In this document: one piece after another, positions 9,197 through 18,225 of the stretch
Layout: each line of letters begins with the position of its first letter
Numbering within the stretch: position 1 is the first letter of the stretch
NCBI GenBank assembly: GCA_030526405.1
Contig: JAUNCZ010000007.1
Coordinates: forward strand, 26,410 to 90,409
Length of the DNA stretch: 64,000 bases
DNA from: Lachnospiraceae bacterium
GTDB taxonomy: Bacteria; Bacillota; Clostridia; Lachnospirales; Lachnospiraceae
Direction: 5' to 3'
The notes under the pieces: generated by a model
Database searches by the model: none
What the model was told of the DNA's origin: nothing
Seen by the model: the letters and a program-made list of their open reading frames with translations, nothing else
Position numbers and translations under genes: made by a program

Positions 9197-9750
9197 AGTT
9201 CTTCTCTTATATTCCGTTTCTCTTCTGAATGTAAAATCTTCACTGCCAGGTCCTCATGGGGATTTACTCTGGCCAGCCCGATTTTCGTAACTGTAGCCGT
9301 AAAGGGCTGAAAACTGTTCTGCACCACCTGAAAGGCCTGGAGCATCTGCTCCTTTTCCAGGGTCTTCCCCAGGGTAATATGGGGCAGCCAGGACAGGGGC
9401 CTGTAATAGCGGGAGATCCTTGTTTCCGGAATCTGCGAAAATGCTGCATAGGCCTTTTCTGACAGTTCCAGCAGATACTGGTTCAGCACAGGAGTTCCAT
9501 ACAGCACATAGGGAAACAGCTGTCCCACGGAAACCACCTGGATCCTGCCGGATGTGACGGAATCCGCCAGATCATGAAAAGCAGGAAGCAGTACCTCCGG
9601 ATTTCTGGCCTCTATGGAAGACAGTGTCATATGGGGCGGAACCCGATTCTCTGTCATGAAGGTATTGCCTGTTTTCTTTGCTATTTTATCTATGTAACTT
9701 TGCAGGATTCCGCTGGCATGGGCATCGAAGTACAGAGAGATCAGATACAT
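9193..9750 (-). CDS. 2'-5' RNA ligase-like (2H phosphoesterase) protein
   Basis: LigT/2H superfamily protein of about 185 residues with both His-x-Thr motifs: PPHMTLS near residue 42 and LPHITLG near 130. These form the paired catalytic site that opens 2',3'-cyclic or 2'-5' phosphodiester bonds. The ATG at 9750 is chosen because AAAGGTG lies six bases before it; a GTG three codons earlier would overlap that site. It is coupled by a 4-base overlap to the pseudouridine synthase, suggesting an RNA-metabolism pair. The natural substrate is unknown. Confidence 0.85.
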   Translation of the reverse strand: MYLISLYFDAHASGILQSYIDKIAKKTGNTFMTENRVPPHMTLSSIEARNPEVLLPAFHDLADSVTSGRIQVVSVGQLFPYVLYGTPVLNQYLLELSEKAYAAFSQIPETRISRYYRPLSWLPHITLGKTLEKEQMLQAFQVVQNSFQPFTATVTKIGLARVNPHEDLAVKILHSEEKRNIREEL

Positions 9751-9905
9751 ATATTTCACCTTTCTATGAATCAGCTGTTTATGAGCATGCTAATCATTAT
9801 GCCAGGAGTCAGACCAGTCATAACACCAAAGAACCTGTTCTGACCTGCAAAAAGCATGACAACTATCCTTATCATAGGAGTTCCCGGCTGAACAGGCAAT
9901 AGCTT

Positions 9906-12224
9906 TCACTGTTTTTTTCTGTTTCTTCTATAGTACTTCACATACCATACCACAAAACCAGCCACCGGAAGAAACAGTAACATCCAGAATAACTTCCCTG
10001 CCAATCCGGAATCCCTGTTCTTCCCGATACTTTTCCCGGAATTAATATCTTCTGAATGGAATTCTCCGGAAGTATTATTCCCGGCATCGCCTTCCCTGAC
10101 ATTGATTCCCCCGGTCTTCTTTTCATCTGAAATCCCATTGGAACTGTCTTTTTCCCGGGTATTGCTGTTGTCCCCACTGCTTTTTTCCCCTCCGGCAGCT
10201 TCTGCTTTTCTTTTTCCCTTGTCTGTCCCCATCATCTGCTGAGCATTTCCTGTTTTATCCACAGCAAAGTCGATTCTGGTACCTCTCATCTGATTGTTAT
10301 TCACATTTTCGGCCTGATCTCTGGATGTAATATCCACACGATACACTCCCTCCTGCTGAAAATTGGAGGCGAAGATCCTGTAGGTATAGGTCATCCAGTC
10401 TCCCTCGCCCCCTTTTTCTTCCACTGTGAAGTCTCTTCCCTGCACCAGTTTCCTGGGAACTCCGTCTCTGGACACTGACACCTGGGGCTGAACCGGACAG
10501 GTATTGATTTCAGAGATCACCAGGTCCGTTGGCTCTTCTGTATAGTAGTAATCCAGCAGCTGCTCAGTGGCATCACTTAACAGGTAAGAGGAGCCATACA
10601 ACGCTGTGGAAAATGTAATTTCCTGCTCAGAAGTATTGCCTGCCTGATCGGAAGCATTTACAGAAAGGGTGTATACATCATCTCTGTCAGCCGGAAAATG
10701 CTTCATGGTTATGGATATCTCTGTTTCACTTTGCTTCCGGGAACACAGCTTCTCTGTATCCAGGTTTCCTGCTTTTGCTCCTGTCAGGGTTAGGGACACC
10801 CCGGAAGCCTGAAGATTTCTGTCCTCCACAAGGATAACAGGAATAACCGGTTCTCCGTACACTCCCTGATCCTGTACCCCCTGGATTCTGATCTCGGGAG
10901 CAGTGGCATCAAGGATAAACCTGCCTGTGCTCAGAAGCTCTGACTGATTTCCGGCCCGATCCCTGCATCGGAATGCAATGGAATAAATGCCGTCTTTTAT
11001 GAATTCCACTGTACCAACAGCACCAGTTGCAGTGCTTTTCCAGCCACTGAAGCAGTACCCATCCACCGTATCCGTAATAATCTCAGGCACCCAATCAGGA
11101 TCAAAAAACTCCTCCCTCACCCGGATTACAGCCTTTCTGGAAGAGGCAAATATCTGTCCCATCTCCCCCTTATACAACGGAAAATCCAGTGTAAGCTCTG
11201 GCGGGGTGGTATCCCGTTCCCAGGGCTCCGGCTCTGGCGTAGGTTCGGGAGCAGGGTTCGGTGTAGGTTCCAAAGTCGGTTCCGGGGTTGGCTCAGGAGC
11301 AGGTTCTGGGGTTGGCTCCAAATCCTCTTTCGTATCTGCCCCCTCCGTTTCTTTATCTTCTGCTCCCTGCTTCTCCCCTGCTGATGATTCTGATCTTTCT
11401 GCTGTTTCTGATGAATCTGATTCTTCCGTTTTATCCTGTTTTTCCGTCTCCTCCGATTTTTCCTCTGGTATCTCAATCCGCAAAGCGGCATCTGCCGTTA
11501 TAAAATGATAGCTTCCGGTCTTTTCCACCCGAAAAAGGATTTCCCCTGACGTTTCCCCTGATGTCTCCCAGGAATCCCCCACATAAGACTCCCCTTCAAC
11601 CTGAATCCAGTCAATATGCAGGATCTGCAGCTGGTCTGACACAGAAAGCTCACCACCTGTTTCCACATCCAGTGCCTCTGCAGTACTGCCGCTGCAGTAC
11701 TCCATTCGCAGCAGTCTGGGCTGCTCCTGGATTGCGGTGCCACTCCACTGGAGAGAAAAAAGCACCGGTGAACGATACTCCCCTTCTGCTTTTCCCGAGG
11801 TTCCTTCCAGAATCGAAAAATCAGCTGTATACTCTGTTATTTCTACTTTGTCCTGATTTTCCTCCTTTTTTTCTCCAGTTTCCCCGGCAGTCAGGCTTTC
11901 TTGTTCTGCCCTTTTCTCAGAACTATCCTGCATTTCCTTCTGTATCCCCTTCTGTATCTCCTCCTGCCCGATCAGGGATGCATTCTCCTTCCCGGTTGCC
12001 GCCTCCACATTCCAAAGCCCGGTACCTCCCCACATCCCGGTACCCAGCAGGAACACCAGCAGCAGCGAAGTATTTCTCTTCTTTCTGTTTCTTCTTCCCC
12101 TGCGCCTGTGATTACAGATCAGTAAAACCAGCACAACAACCAGTAAGCCAACGGCCAGGACAAAGCTAATCCTGTGAAATGTCTGCTGACGGAGCAGCAG
12201 CTTCAGGTAATTCATATTCTCCAC
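9906..12224 (-). CDS. Membrane-anchored surface protein with Ig-like repeats
   Basis: 772 residues, unrecognised as a whole. Two hydrophobic segments near the N-terminus (about 17-38 and 53-72, separated by an Arg/Lys-rich loop) suggest a signal anchor. Then comes a Glu/Ser/Lys-rich stretch, a Pro-Glu-Pro-Thr repeat wall-spanning linker near 300-330, and two or three bacterial Ig-like domains with RDRAGNQSE and ASDQAGNTSE turns (about 340-640). A Gly/Asn/Ser-rich linker and a C-terminal membrane helix with an RNRKKQ tail finish it. GTG at 12224 has AGGAGG seven bases upstream. It overlaps the kinase gene by 59 bases, so the two are made together; it may be the kinase's substrate or sensor partner. 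Confidence 0.75.
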   Translation of the reverse strand: MENMNYLKLLLRQQTFHRISFVLAVGLLVVVLVLLICNHRRRGRRNRKKRNTSLLLVFLLGTGMWGGTGLWNVEAATGKENASLIGQEEIQKGIQKEMQDSSEKRAEQESLTAGETGEKKEENQDKVEITEYTADFSILEGTSGKAEGEYRSPVLFSLQWSGTAIQEQPRLLRMEYCSGSTAEALDVETGGELSVSDQLQILHIDWIQVEGESYVGDSWETSGETSGEILFRVEKTGSYHFITADAALRIEIPEEKSEETEKQDKTEESDSSETAERSESSAGEKQGAEDKETEGADTKEDLEPTPEPAPEPTPEPTLEPTPNPAPEPTPEPEPWERDTTPPELTLDFPLYKGEMGQIFASSRKAVIRVREEFFDPDWVPEIITDTVDGYCFSGWKSTATGAVGTVEFIKDGIYSIAFRCRDRAGNQSELLSTGRFILDATAPEIRIQGVQDQGVYGEPVIPVILVEDRNLQASGVSLTLTGAKAGNLDTEKLCSRKQSETEISITMKHFPADRDDVYTLSVNASDQAGNTSEQEITFSTALYGSSYLLSDATEQLLDYYYTEEPTDLVISEINTCPVQPQVSVSRDGVPRKLVQGRDFTVEEKGGEGDWMTYTYRIFASNFQQEGVYRVDITSRDQAENVNNNQMRGTRIDFAVDKTGNAQQMMGTDKGKRKAEAAGGEKSSGDNSNTREKDSSNGISDEKKTGGINVREGDAGNNTSGEFHSEDINSGKSIGKNRDSGLAGKLFWMLLFLPVAGFVVWYVKYYRRNRKKQ

Positions 12225-13998
12225 TATTTTGCCTCCTCTTATCCTTTTTTTCTGCCTCCTGCAAAAGTGTTCTTTTTCTCTCTGTCCCCTCAGCTGTCAG
12301 CTGCAGCTGCTGCAGCTGTTCTGTAACAGCGGGATATTCCCCTGCCTCCCCACTGTCAAGTAAGCTATCCACCAACCGGCTGATCTGCTCCTCCGTCTGC
12401 TCCTGCTGTTTCCAGCTGATTCCCGCCCTCTTCAGCTCTGCGGGCCAGTCTGCAAGCAGCCCCAGGATTTCTCTCCACAGACCCAGCTCTGCTGCAGGCA
12501 GTTCATCTGCAGGAAGAGTCTCCTCCAGAAGGCCGGTAAGATCCTGCCAGTACACCTTAATACTGTAGGCCTGGTCTGTCTGAACACTTCCCAGCAGACT
12601 GTCCCCCCTGTATCTGCAGATTCTGGCAAAGGTTTTTCCCCGTTTTATCAGCCGTTCTTTTTCATCTTTTTCCTGTTCCTCCCCAGGATTCCACTGCTCT
12701 GCTGCCTGTTCCATATCCTGGAACCAGGTTTCACAGACTCCGTAATCAGGGAGTCCCTCCACCAGATACAGACTGGCAGTACCCATTCGATAACAGAACT
12801 CCGCATATTCCTCCGGGTTTTGTTTCATGAGGGTTTCCTGATCCGCTTCCTCCCCCTCTGCTCTCTGGGCCAGCAGCTGCCCGATTTCTGTCTGCTCCTC
12901 TTTTGAAAAAATACCATCTCCCAGCATCCGGTCCAGCAGAACAGAGAAGCAGTAGTTATCCCCAGGGGACAGAAAAAGTGCCTCCTGAATCCACAATTTC
13001 GCCTGTTCCGGCTCTGCCTTCCGGGCCTTTTTCAGATAGTATTCCCTGCCCTCCTGCTTAAGCTGCACAGCCATGGCTTCTGACCGTACAGAGCTCAGGG
13101 AAGCACAGACTGCCAGAATTGCCAGCAGATACATAACAAAATAGGTTTTCTTCTCCGCATCCTTAGCCAGCGGGCTGCACCTGGCAGGATTTTTCAGTCC
13201 CCGGATCACTTCCTCCGCAGACTGGTAACGCTCTTCCCCTCTGAAGCGGGTACATTTTTCCAGAATCTCCTCCAAACCAAGAATTTCCTGTTTTTCCATC
13301 CAATGCACCCCCGCCATCAGATCCGGCCGCAGTCTGGTAATTCTTTCAAAGGAAAATGGCGTCTCCGCCGGACTTACTCCGGTGAGGGCATAATGAAGGA
13401 CTGCCCCCAGTGAATACAGATCCGTTTCCGGTCCCTGAATGCCCTTTCTTCTGAACTGCTCCGGTGCTGCAAAGCCCAACGTTCCCTTATTCTCCTGAGG
13501 CATGGCGGCAAGGGAATTGTGACGACACAGTGTTCCCAGATCCACCAGAGCTGTACTTCCATCCGGTCGCAGAATGATATTGGAGGGCTTGATATCCTGG
13601 AACAGCAGCGGTTCCGGAAGGGTATGGAGATATTTCAGGATTTCGCCCAGCTCCACCCCCAGGTGCAGTGTCTCCCGGACCGTGAACAGGGTCTGTTTTC
13701 CGCTCCCCTTGTCAATTCTCTGCTGAAGAGTATCCCCCTCCACATATTCCATCACGATCAGATAGCTGCTTTCTGTTTCCAGAACATCCAGAATCATGGG
13801 AAGTCCCGGATGATGGAGATTTTTCAGCATGTGCAGTCGTTTTTCCAGAGCCGCGCCACTGTCCTGTCTGTCCAGAACCTTGATGGCCAGCTTCCGCCCG
13901 GTTCTGATGTGAACTGCCTGGTACACACTGGCATTTCCCCCTGCACCGATCTTCTGTTCAATCCGGTATCTGTCCTCCAGAACAGACCCCTGTACCAA
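12166..13998 (-). CDS. Membrane Ser/Thr protein kinase (PASTA-less)
   Basis: Hanks-type kinase, about 610 residues. The glycine loop is IGAGGNASVYQA (residues 17-28), the ATP lysine is in LAIK (40), the catalytic loop FQDIKPSNI (135) and the metal loop VDLGT (153). The catalytic loop has FQD where most kinases have HRD, and DLG for DFG, so it is a non-RD kinase. A membrane helix lies near 287-304 and the rest (about 300 residues) is predicted outside, helical and Glu-rich, without PASTA repeats. The TTG start at 13998 has GGAGGA seven bases before it. The next gene, overlapping by 59 bases, encodes the Ig-like surface protein. Confidence 0.85.
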   Translation of the reverse strand: MVQGSVLEDRYRIEQKIGAGGNASVYQAVHIRTGRKLAIKVLDRQDSGAALEKRLHMLKNLHHPGLPMILDVLETESSYLIVMEYVEGDTLQQRIDKGSGKQTLFTVRETLHLGVELGEILKYLHTLPEPLLFQDIKPSNIILRPDGSTALVDLGTLCRHNSLAAMPQENKGTLGFAAPEQFRRKGIQGPETDLYSLGAVLHYALTGVSPAETPFSFERITRLRPDLMAGVHWMEKQEILGLEEILEKCTRFRGEERYQSAEEVIRGLKNPARCSPLAKDAEKKTYFVMYLLAILAVCASLSSVRSEAMAVQLKQEGREYYLKKARKAEPEQAKLWIQEALFLSPGDNYCFSVLLDRMLGDGIFSKEEQTEIGQLLAQRAEGEEADQETLMKQNPEEYAEFCYRMGTASLYLVEGLPDYGVCETWFQDMEQAAEQWNPGEEQEKDEKERLIKRGKTFARICRYRGDSLLGSVQTDQAYSIKVYWQDLTGLLEETLPADELPAAELGLWREILGLLADWPAELKRAGISWKQQEQTEEQISRLVDSLLDSGEAGEYPAVTEQLQQLQLTAEGTERKRTLLQEAEKKDKRRQNSGEYELPEAAAPSADISQD

Positions 13999-14240
13999 AG
14001 TAATTCCTCCTTCCTGCAACACATTTGCCAGTAGTACTGGCCTGTTTCAACAGTAACCAATGACAAAAAGAGCAGACCCTACCCATTGAAGGCAAAATAA
14101 TCAGGGATTCCCCTTGTTGTCCCAAAATAAAAATGAAAAACTTCGGCGAACTGCCGATAAAGATAAACGGAGCTTTGTCCGAAAAAGAGATGAGTAAAAT
14201 GATACGCCAATAGATTAGTTCATATTTTTACTGTATTGTT
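13999..14240 (-). other. Leader region of the kinase gene
   Basis: About 240 non-coding bases between the putative kinase promoter and its ribosome site. Two small stems, CGGA/TCCG and CGGC/GCCG, lie near 14144-14181, with a possible enclosing GGCG/CGCC pairing (14145-14148 with 14205-14208). I could not match it to a known riboswitch. Confidence 0.35.
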
Positions 14241-14269
14241 ATGATAGCATTCTGTTTTTATTTTCGCAA
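14241..14269 (-). promoter_or_regulatory. Putative promoter of the kinase/Ig-protein operon
   Basis: On the minus strand TTGCGA, a 17-base spacer and TATCAT. It is the best housekeeping-type promoter in the gap upstream of the kinase. Confidence 0.45.
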
Positions 14270-14431
14270 GAGCATTTTTCCGGTTCCTCCGCCCCTTCCT
14301 CATCTGATCAGCGCAGATAAAGCCCTGTCTGTTTTTGGCATTTTTGAAAAATTTTGATAAAATTGTATTCCAGCGGGATATTTTTCTCCTCTTCCCGTCT
14401 AATCAGTAAAACAAACAAAGGGGGAATTCCC

Positions 14432-15362
14432 ATGAGCAAGGAGGAACTGGGAGGCATCTCCATCTCCAGTGTTCTGCTGGACCAGGGGGATCTTGGCAGC
14501 ATTCTTGCTGAAAAGGGGGTGGAAGAAAGAGAACTCCTTACAGTAGGAAACTATGAAGGAGCCTATCTTCGCTATTTCCACATGAAATCAGACCATTCCT
14601 TCAATCAGAGTGTGTATCTCCTGTGTCCGGATCTCCATCGTGTTCTTATTCTGGATTTCAGTGAGGACCTCTCCAAAGAGGATGTGATACAGTTTACCCA
14701 GGGGCTTACCATCACAGAAACAGAGGAACTGTATTCCACAGAGGGTCTTCTCACCTGGAAGGATTATGTGCAGCCGGATGAGCCAATAACCAGTCAGTGG
14801 CTGGAGGTATCAGACAAGGATCTGCCTGTTTTTCCCTGGGAGAAGCCCAGATTCTGGAACCATTCTGCTTACCGGATAGGGACACTGCCTCTTCCAGCTC
14901 TGATTCAGAGCCATATTTATCAACGACTTCAGATCCTGATCTTATGGATAAACAGCTGACTGCCTGTGTAGAGAGTCTGCAGGTGCTGGATGATCTGTCC
15001 CTGATTCCTGTCTTCAGAATATTCTCTATTCCGGCTCTCTGCTGATGCTGGATCATACCGGTGACACCTATCGGATCATAGATCCCTATAATGAGCCGGG
15101 CGCAACCTATGACTATATTCTGGGAGACGGTGTTTCCGGAATCGGTTCCTGTGTGTACAGAAGTCTTCACACCGATCTTGGCAACGGCGGCAACTATATT
15201 CCTGTTCTGAATCCCGGAGAGAGCATTCAGATCCAGATGGGCTGGATTGTGGATGAGAACCAGCTTTCACAGCTGTATCTCACTCTGGATACCACCAGCG
15301 AGGGCTGGGAATTCAATGATTCTCTTCTTCAGGCAGGTGTAATTAAGCTGAAGATAGATTGA
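14432..15362 (+). pseudogene. Frameshifted gene of unknown function, possibly a former lipoprotein
   Basis: Three consecutive frames each carry protein-like sequence: frame 2 from the ATG at 14432 (preceded by GGGGG) to about 14880, frame 1 from about 14880 to 15030, and frame 3 to the stop at 15362. The last part, with GESIQIQMGWIVDENQLSQL and a following strand, looks like the C-terminal beta domain of DUF5067/DUF4352-type secreted proteins. The first part is not recognised. No signal peptide is visible, so the 5' end may also be lost. Two frameshifts argue for decay; sequencing error is the alternative. Confidence 0.6.
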
Positions 15363-15377
15363 AACAAAAAAATGATA

Positions 15378-15414
15378 ATGGCATAACAGTTATGCCAAAG
15401 AGCTGTTATGCCAT
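15378..15414. terminator. Bidirectional terminator after the frameshifted gene
   Basis: Perfect 12-bp stem ATGGCATAACAG/CTGTTATGCCAT with T-rich sequence following. It also lies just past the stop of the small minus-strand ORF. Confidence 0.8.
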
Positions 15415-15437
15415 CTTTTTCGTATATGAAGAAAATG

Positions 15438-15566
15438 CTATTTTTTTCTGATCTGTTGAATCAAAAATACAATTATCAGTGTGATGATAAGAATTCTGCC
15501 TACCAGTAACACAATGTTAAATAATTGCGATACTATACCAATCAAAAACAATTCACCGAATAGCAT
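15438..15566 (-). CDS. 42-residue hydrophobic membrane peptide
   Basis: Small frame starting ATG at 15566 and ending TAG. It begins MLFGELFLIGIVSQL, is hydrophobic almost throughout (one long helix including LIITLIIVFLI) and ends QQIRKK, a positively charged inside-facing tail. A GAGGGG ribosome site stands eight bases upstream, a promoter-like pair lies 60-90 bases upstream, and a terminator lies just beyond the stop. Together these make a real gene plausible. Size and layout resemble type I toxin peptides or small stress membrane proteins, but no antisense RNA was identified. Confidence 0.5.
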   Translation of the reverse strand: MLFGELFLIGIVSQLFNIVLLVGRILIITLIIVFLIQQIRKK

Positions 15567-15628
15567 TCACGTCACCCCTCTCCATAGAAACGTATCTTAC
15601 ATTCATCAAGTTAATATTATACTTTTAT

Positions 15629-15656
15629 ACTATACTATACTATAATATATGGTCAA
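15629..15656 (-). promoter_or_regulatory. Putative promoter of the 42-residue peptide
   Basis: TTGACC, 16-base spacer, TATAGT on the minus strand, set in an unusual tandem TATAG repeat (about 15626-15645) that could alter spacer length by slippage. Confidence 0.5.
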
Positions 15657-15817
15657 CTTCTGCCTGTGAATCTTACATTCTTTTTTCAGTCTATTTCGGT
15701 TTTTTCCGAAAATATTCCTACTGGAATATCCTTACCGAATATGCTAGGATTGAGCAGTGAGCGAAATAATAATCCCTGAAAAGGGCGTAATTCTATAAAT
15801 ACGGGAGGATTACTACC

Positions 15818-16426
15818 ATGTGTGGAAATGAAGAGGCAATGGCTGAGAAAGCCAAACAGGAGTTTCTTGCAGAGGATCAGGAAAAGCTGATCAGAAAATA
15901 TGCATTAAAATGTGATGAGGAACATCTTTATATCAATTTCCTCTCTACCCCCTATGCCATCAGCCGTAAAACCGGCGATGTCACTGTAAAGGAAACAGGA
16001 GAGGCTGCTGTCCATGATGTTATGATGGCAATCCTTGATATGCTGGTACACTCTAAAGATCAGGAGGAGCTCCCTGCTCTGTCCGGAACATGGGCAACCC
16101 TTTCCACCTTAGGCGGAATCATCGGTGCTGCCCATGTGGCCCGCCTGCATACAAACGAGATTCTTGCACCCTTCGTGGATAAGATTCCTGAGTTTACTGC
16201 TGTATGTGAGAAACTGAATGGAAAAAAACAGCCAAAGGGAGATGTCAGCTACATCCTTCCTCTGTTTGATTTCTTCCCTGTGTGGGTGCAGTTCTATGAT
16301 GCAGATGATGAATTCCCTGCCACCCTGCAGTTTATGTATGACAGCAATGCAAAGAACTTTGTCTTCTTCGAGACCCTGTTCTACTGCACCAGCTATATGG
16401 AGCAGCTGTTTGCAGAGATGCTTTAA
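15818..16426 (+). CDS. DUF3786 family protein
   Basis: 202 residues, predicted cytosolic, matching the general shape of DUF3786 proteins of anaerobes. It has an N-terminal helical part, then LYINFLSTPYAISRKTGDV, and a C-terminal half with YILPLFDFFPVWVQFYDADDEFPATLQFMYD. The family is often found near corrinoid or metal-dependent enzymes, but none is next to it here. The start is ATG after GGGAGG. It has its own terminator downstream. No catalytic residues are known to me. Confidence 0.75.
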   Translation: MCGNEEAMAEKAKQEFLAEDQEKLIRKYALKCDEEHLYINFLSTPYAISRKTGDVTVKETGEAAVHDVMMAILDMLVHSKDQEELPALSGTWATLSTLGGIIGAAHVARLHTNEILAPFVDKIPEFTAVCEKLNGKKQPKGDVSYILPLFDFFPVWVQFYDADDEFPATLQFMYDSNAKNFVFFETLFYCTSYMEQLFAEML

Positions 16427-16472
16427 TTTTAATCTCTCAATATATTTCCATATAAACGAAATGAATATGCAA

Positions 16473-16507
16473 AACAGCCCAATGGCAACCATTGCCACTG
16501 GGCTGTT
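16473..16507. terminator. Terminator between DUF3786 gene and MATE gene
   Basis: AACAGCCCA pairs with TGGGCTGTT around an inner TGGCAA/TTGCCA stem, followed by a T run on the plus strand. The two genes converge on it. Confidence 0.85.
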
Positions 16508-16581
16508 TTTTCTTGGCTGTTTTCCTGTTTTATTTCTACACGACTCTTTTTCTATTCGTTTTTCTGCTCTTCTCTCCGTTT

Positions 16582-17961
16582 CTACCCTTCTTTATCCTCC
16601 CTGGGCAGCTTGATGAAGAAGGACCAGGCATAATAGATGGCAGGTATCATTACCAGAATGTAGGCTGTGGGCTGGGCTTCCTGAATGCCGCTTAAGCCTC
16701 TCACCCGTGCCAGGATCAGCAGGGCAGGGATGAAGATCAGTCCACTTCGGAAGGAGGCCAGCAGGGAAGAGTACAGCTTCTGTCCCGTGCTCTGGAGCTG
16801 CATCTCCGTGCAGGTTGTAACCGGTACAAACATCAGAGTCACCAGCTGCAGCCGCAGAGCCCTTGTTCCGATGAGGATCACCTCCGGATCATCTCTGAAA
16901 AACTGAATCACGTTACCGGAAAAAAACAAGCCCACCAGGCAGATCACAATGATAGTAATCTGCTCAGTGATAAAGGTAAATCGATATCCCTGGCGGATCC
17001 TGCTGTATTTCCCTGCCCCGTAATTGAAGCCGCTGACCGGCTGATAGCCCTGGCCGATACCGATGATCACAGAAAACAGGAAAAAGGATACTCTGGATAC
17101 GATGCTCATGGCTGCCACAGCGGGATCTCCGTAGACAGCAGCCTCCAGGTTGAGAGCCACGGTGGCTGCACTTCCCAGGGACTGGCGTAGCATGCTGGGC
17201 ATACCCACTCCCACGATATTTCCAACCATCCCCTTCTTCAGAGTCAGCATCTTCCAGCAGATGCGGCTCTCTGTCTTGCCCCGCAGGAAGGCGCTGAGCA
17301 GCACAAGAAAGCCCACGATCTGGGACAGCAGTGTGGAAAGTCCCGCTCCTGCAATTCCCATCTTCAGACCAAAGATAAAGATGGGGTCTCCGATGATATT
17401 GAGACAGGCACCGGCCATCATACCCGCCATTCCGAACACAGCCTTTCCCTCATAGCGAAGAAGATTGTTCATGGCAAAGCTTGGAACGATGAAGGGGGCA
17501 GCGATAAGAATATACCGGATATAGATTTTCGCATAGGGAGCGATGGTCACGGTGCTTCCAAGGGCATACACCAGCGGATCCAGAAAGATCAGTCCCAGAA
17601 TTCCCACCAGAATGCTGATGAACAGGGACATGAAAAAGCCTGTGGAAGCAGTTTTGTGCGCCCCCTCCAGATCCCTTGCCCCCAGCCTCTGGGACAGCAG
17701 ACTGCCGGCACCGGCTCCAAATAGAAAACCCACCGCCTGCAGAATAGCCATAAATCCAAACACCACTCCAACTGCTGCACTGGCGCTGTTTCCCAATTGC
17801 CCCACAAATGCCGTATCTGCCATATTATAAACCTGGGTTACCAGCATGGTGATCACCGTGGGCACTGCCAGCTTCAGGATCAGCGGTCCTATGGGGGCTG
17901 TGGTCATTTTTTCATACTGTGATTCTGCATTTTGAACTGCATCTTGCTTGTTTTCCTTCAT
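16582..17961 (-). CDS. MATE family multidrug/metabolite exporter
   Basis: Multidrug and toxic compound extrusion protein, 459 residues with about 12 membrane helices in two homologous halves. The N-terminal half contains KLAVPTVITMLVTQVYNMADTAF, the hallmark start of the DinF/NorM-like group. A second such segment, SMLRQSLGSAATVALN, follows near residue 255. It exports substrates by Na+ or H+ antiport at the cytoplasmic membrane. The start is ATG at 17961 with AAAGGATTC upstream. It is monocistronic. The substrate is unknown; a second MATE gene lies at 56958-58307. Confidence 0.9.
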   Translation of the reverse strand: MKENKQDAVQNAESQYEKMTTAPIGPLILKLAVPTVITMLVTQVYNMADTAFVGQLGNSASAAVGVVFGFMAILQAVGFLFGAGAGSLLSQRLGARDLEGAHKTASTGFFMSLFISILVGILGLIFLDPLVYALGSTVTIAPYAKIYIRYILIAAPFIVPSFAMNNLLRYEGKAVFGMAGMMAGACLNIIGDPIFIFGLKMGIAGAGLSTLLSQIVGFLVLLSAFLRGKTESRICWKMLTLKKGMVGNIVGVGMPSMLRQSLGSAATVALNLEAAVYGDPAVAAMSIVSRVSFFLFSVIIGIGQGYQPVSGFNYGAGKYSRIRQGYRFTFITEQITIIVICLVGLFFSGNVIQFFRDDPEVILIGTRALRLQLVTLMFVPVTTCTEMQLQSTGQKLYSSLLASFRSGLIFIPALLILARVRGLSGIQEAQPTAYILVMIPAIYYAWSFFIKLPREDKEG

Positions 17962-18225
17962 ACCTGAATCCTTTTCTCTGAAACGAAAAGGCTGTCGCCT
18001 CCTCCCTCAGAGAATTACCCTTTCTGTTTCTTTTTCATTAAACGTCACACCGATGAGGCAGCAACTCTCGTTTTTCCTGAAAGAAATCCCTCTCTGTAGC
18101 CGGAAAAATCAAAAAATCTTCACTACCTCATGGAGTTTTTTCTCTGAGTATGCGATAATCATTACTGTTACACGGATACAAGTACCGTTAACCTGATTCA
18201 ACACACTGTGACACAGGAGAATCCC

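Noticed and set aside
14128..14160. A GCCGATAA box that could be the -10 of a flagellar-type (sigma-D) promoter on the plus strand
   Set aside because: The matching TAAA -35 is at the wrong distance (only a TGAA fits), and the gene downstream is a frameshifted remnant.
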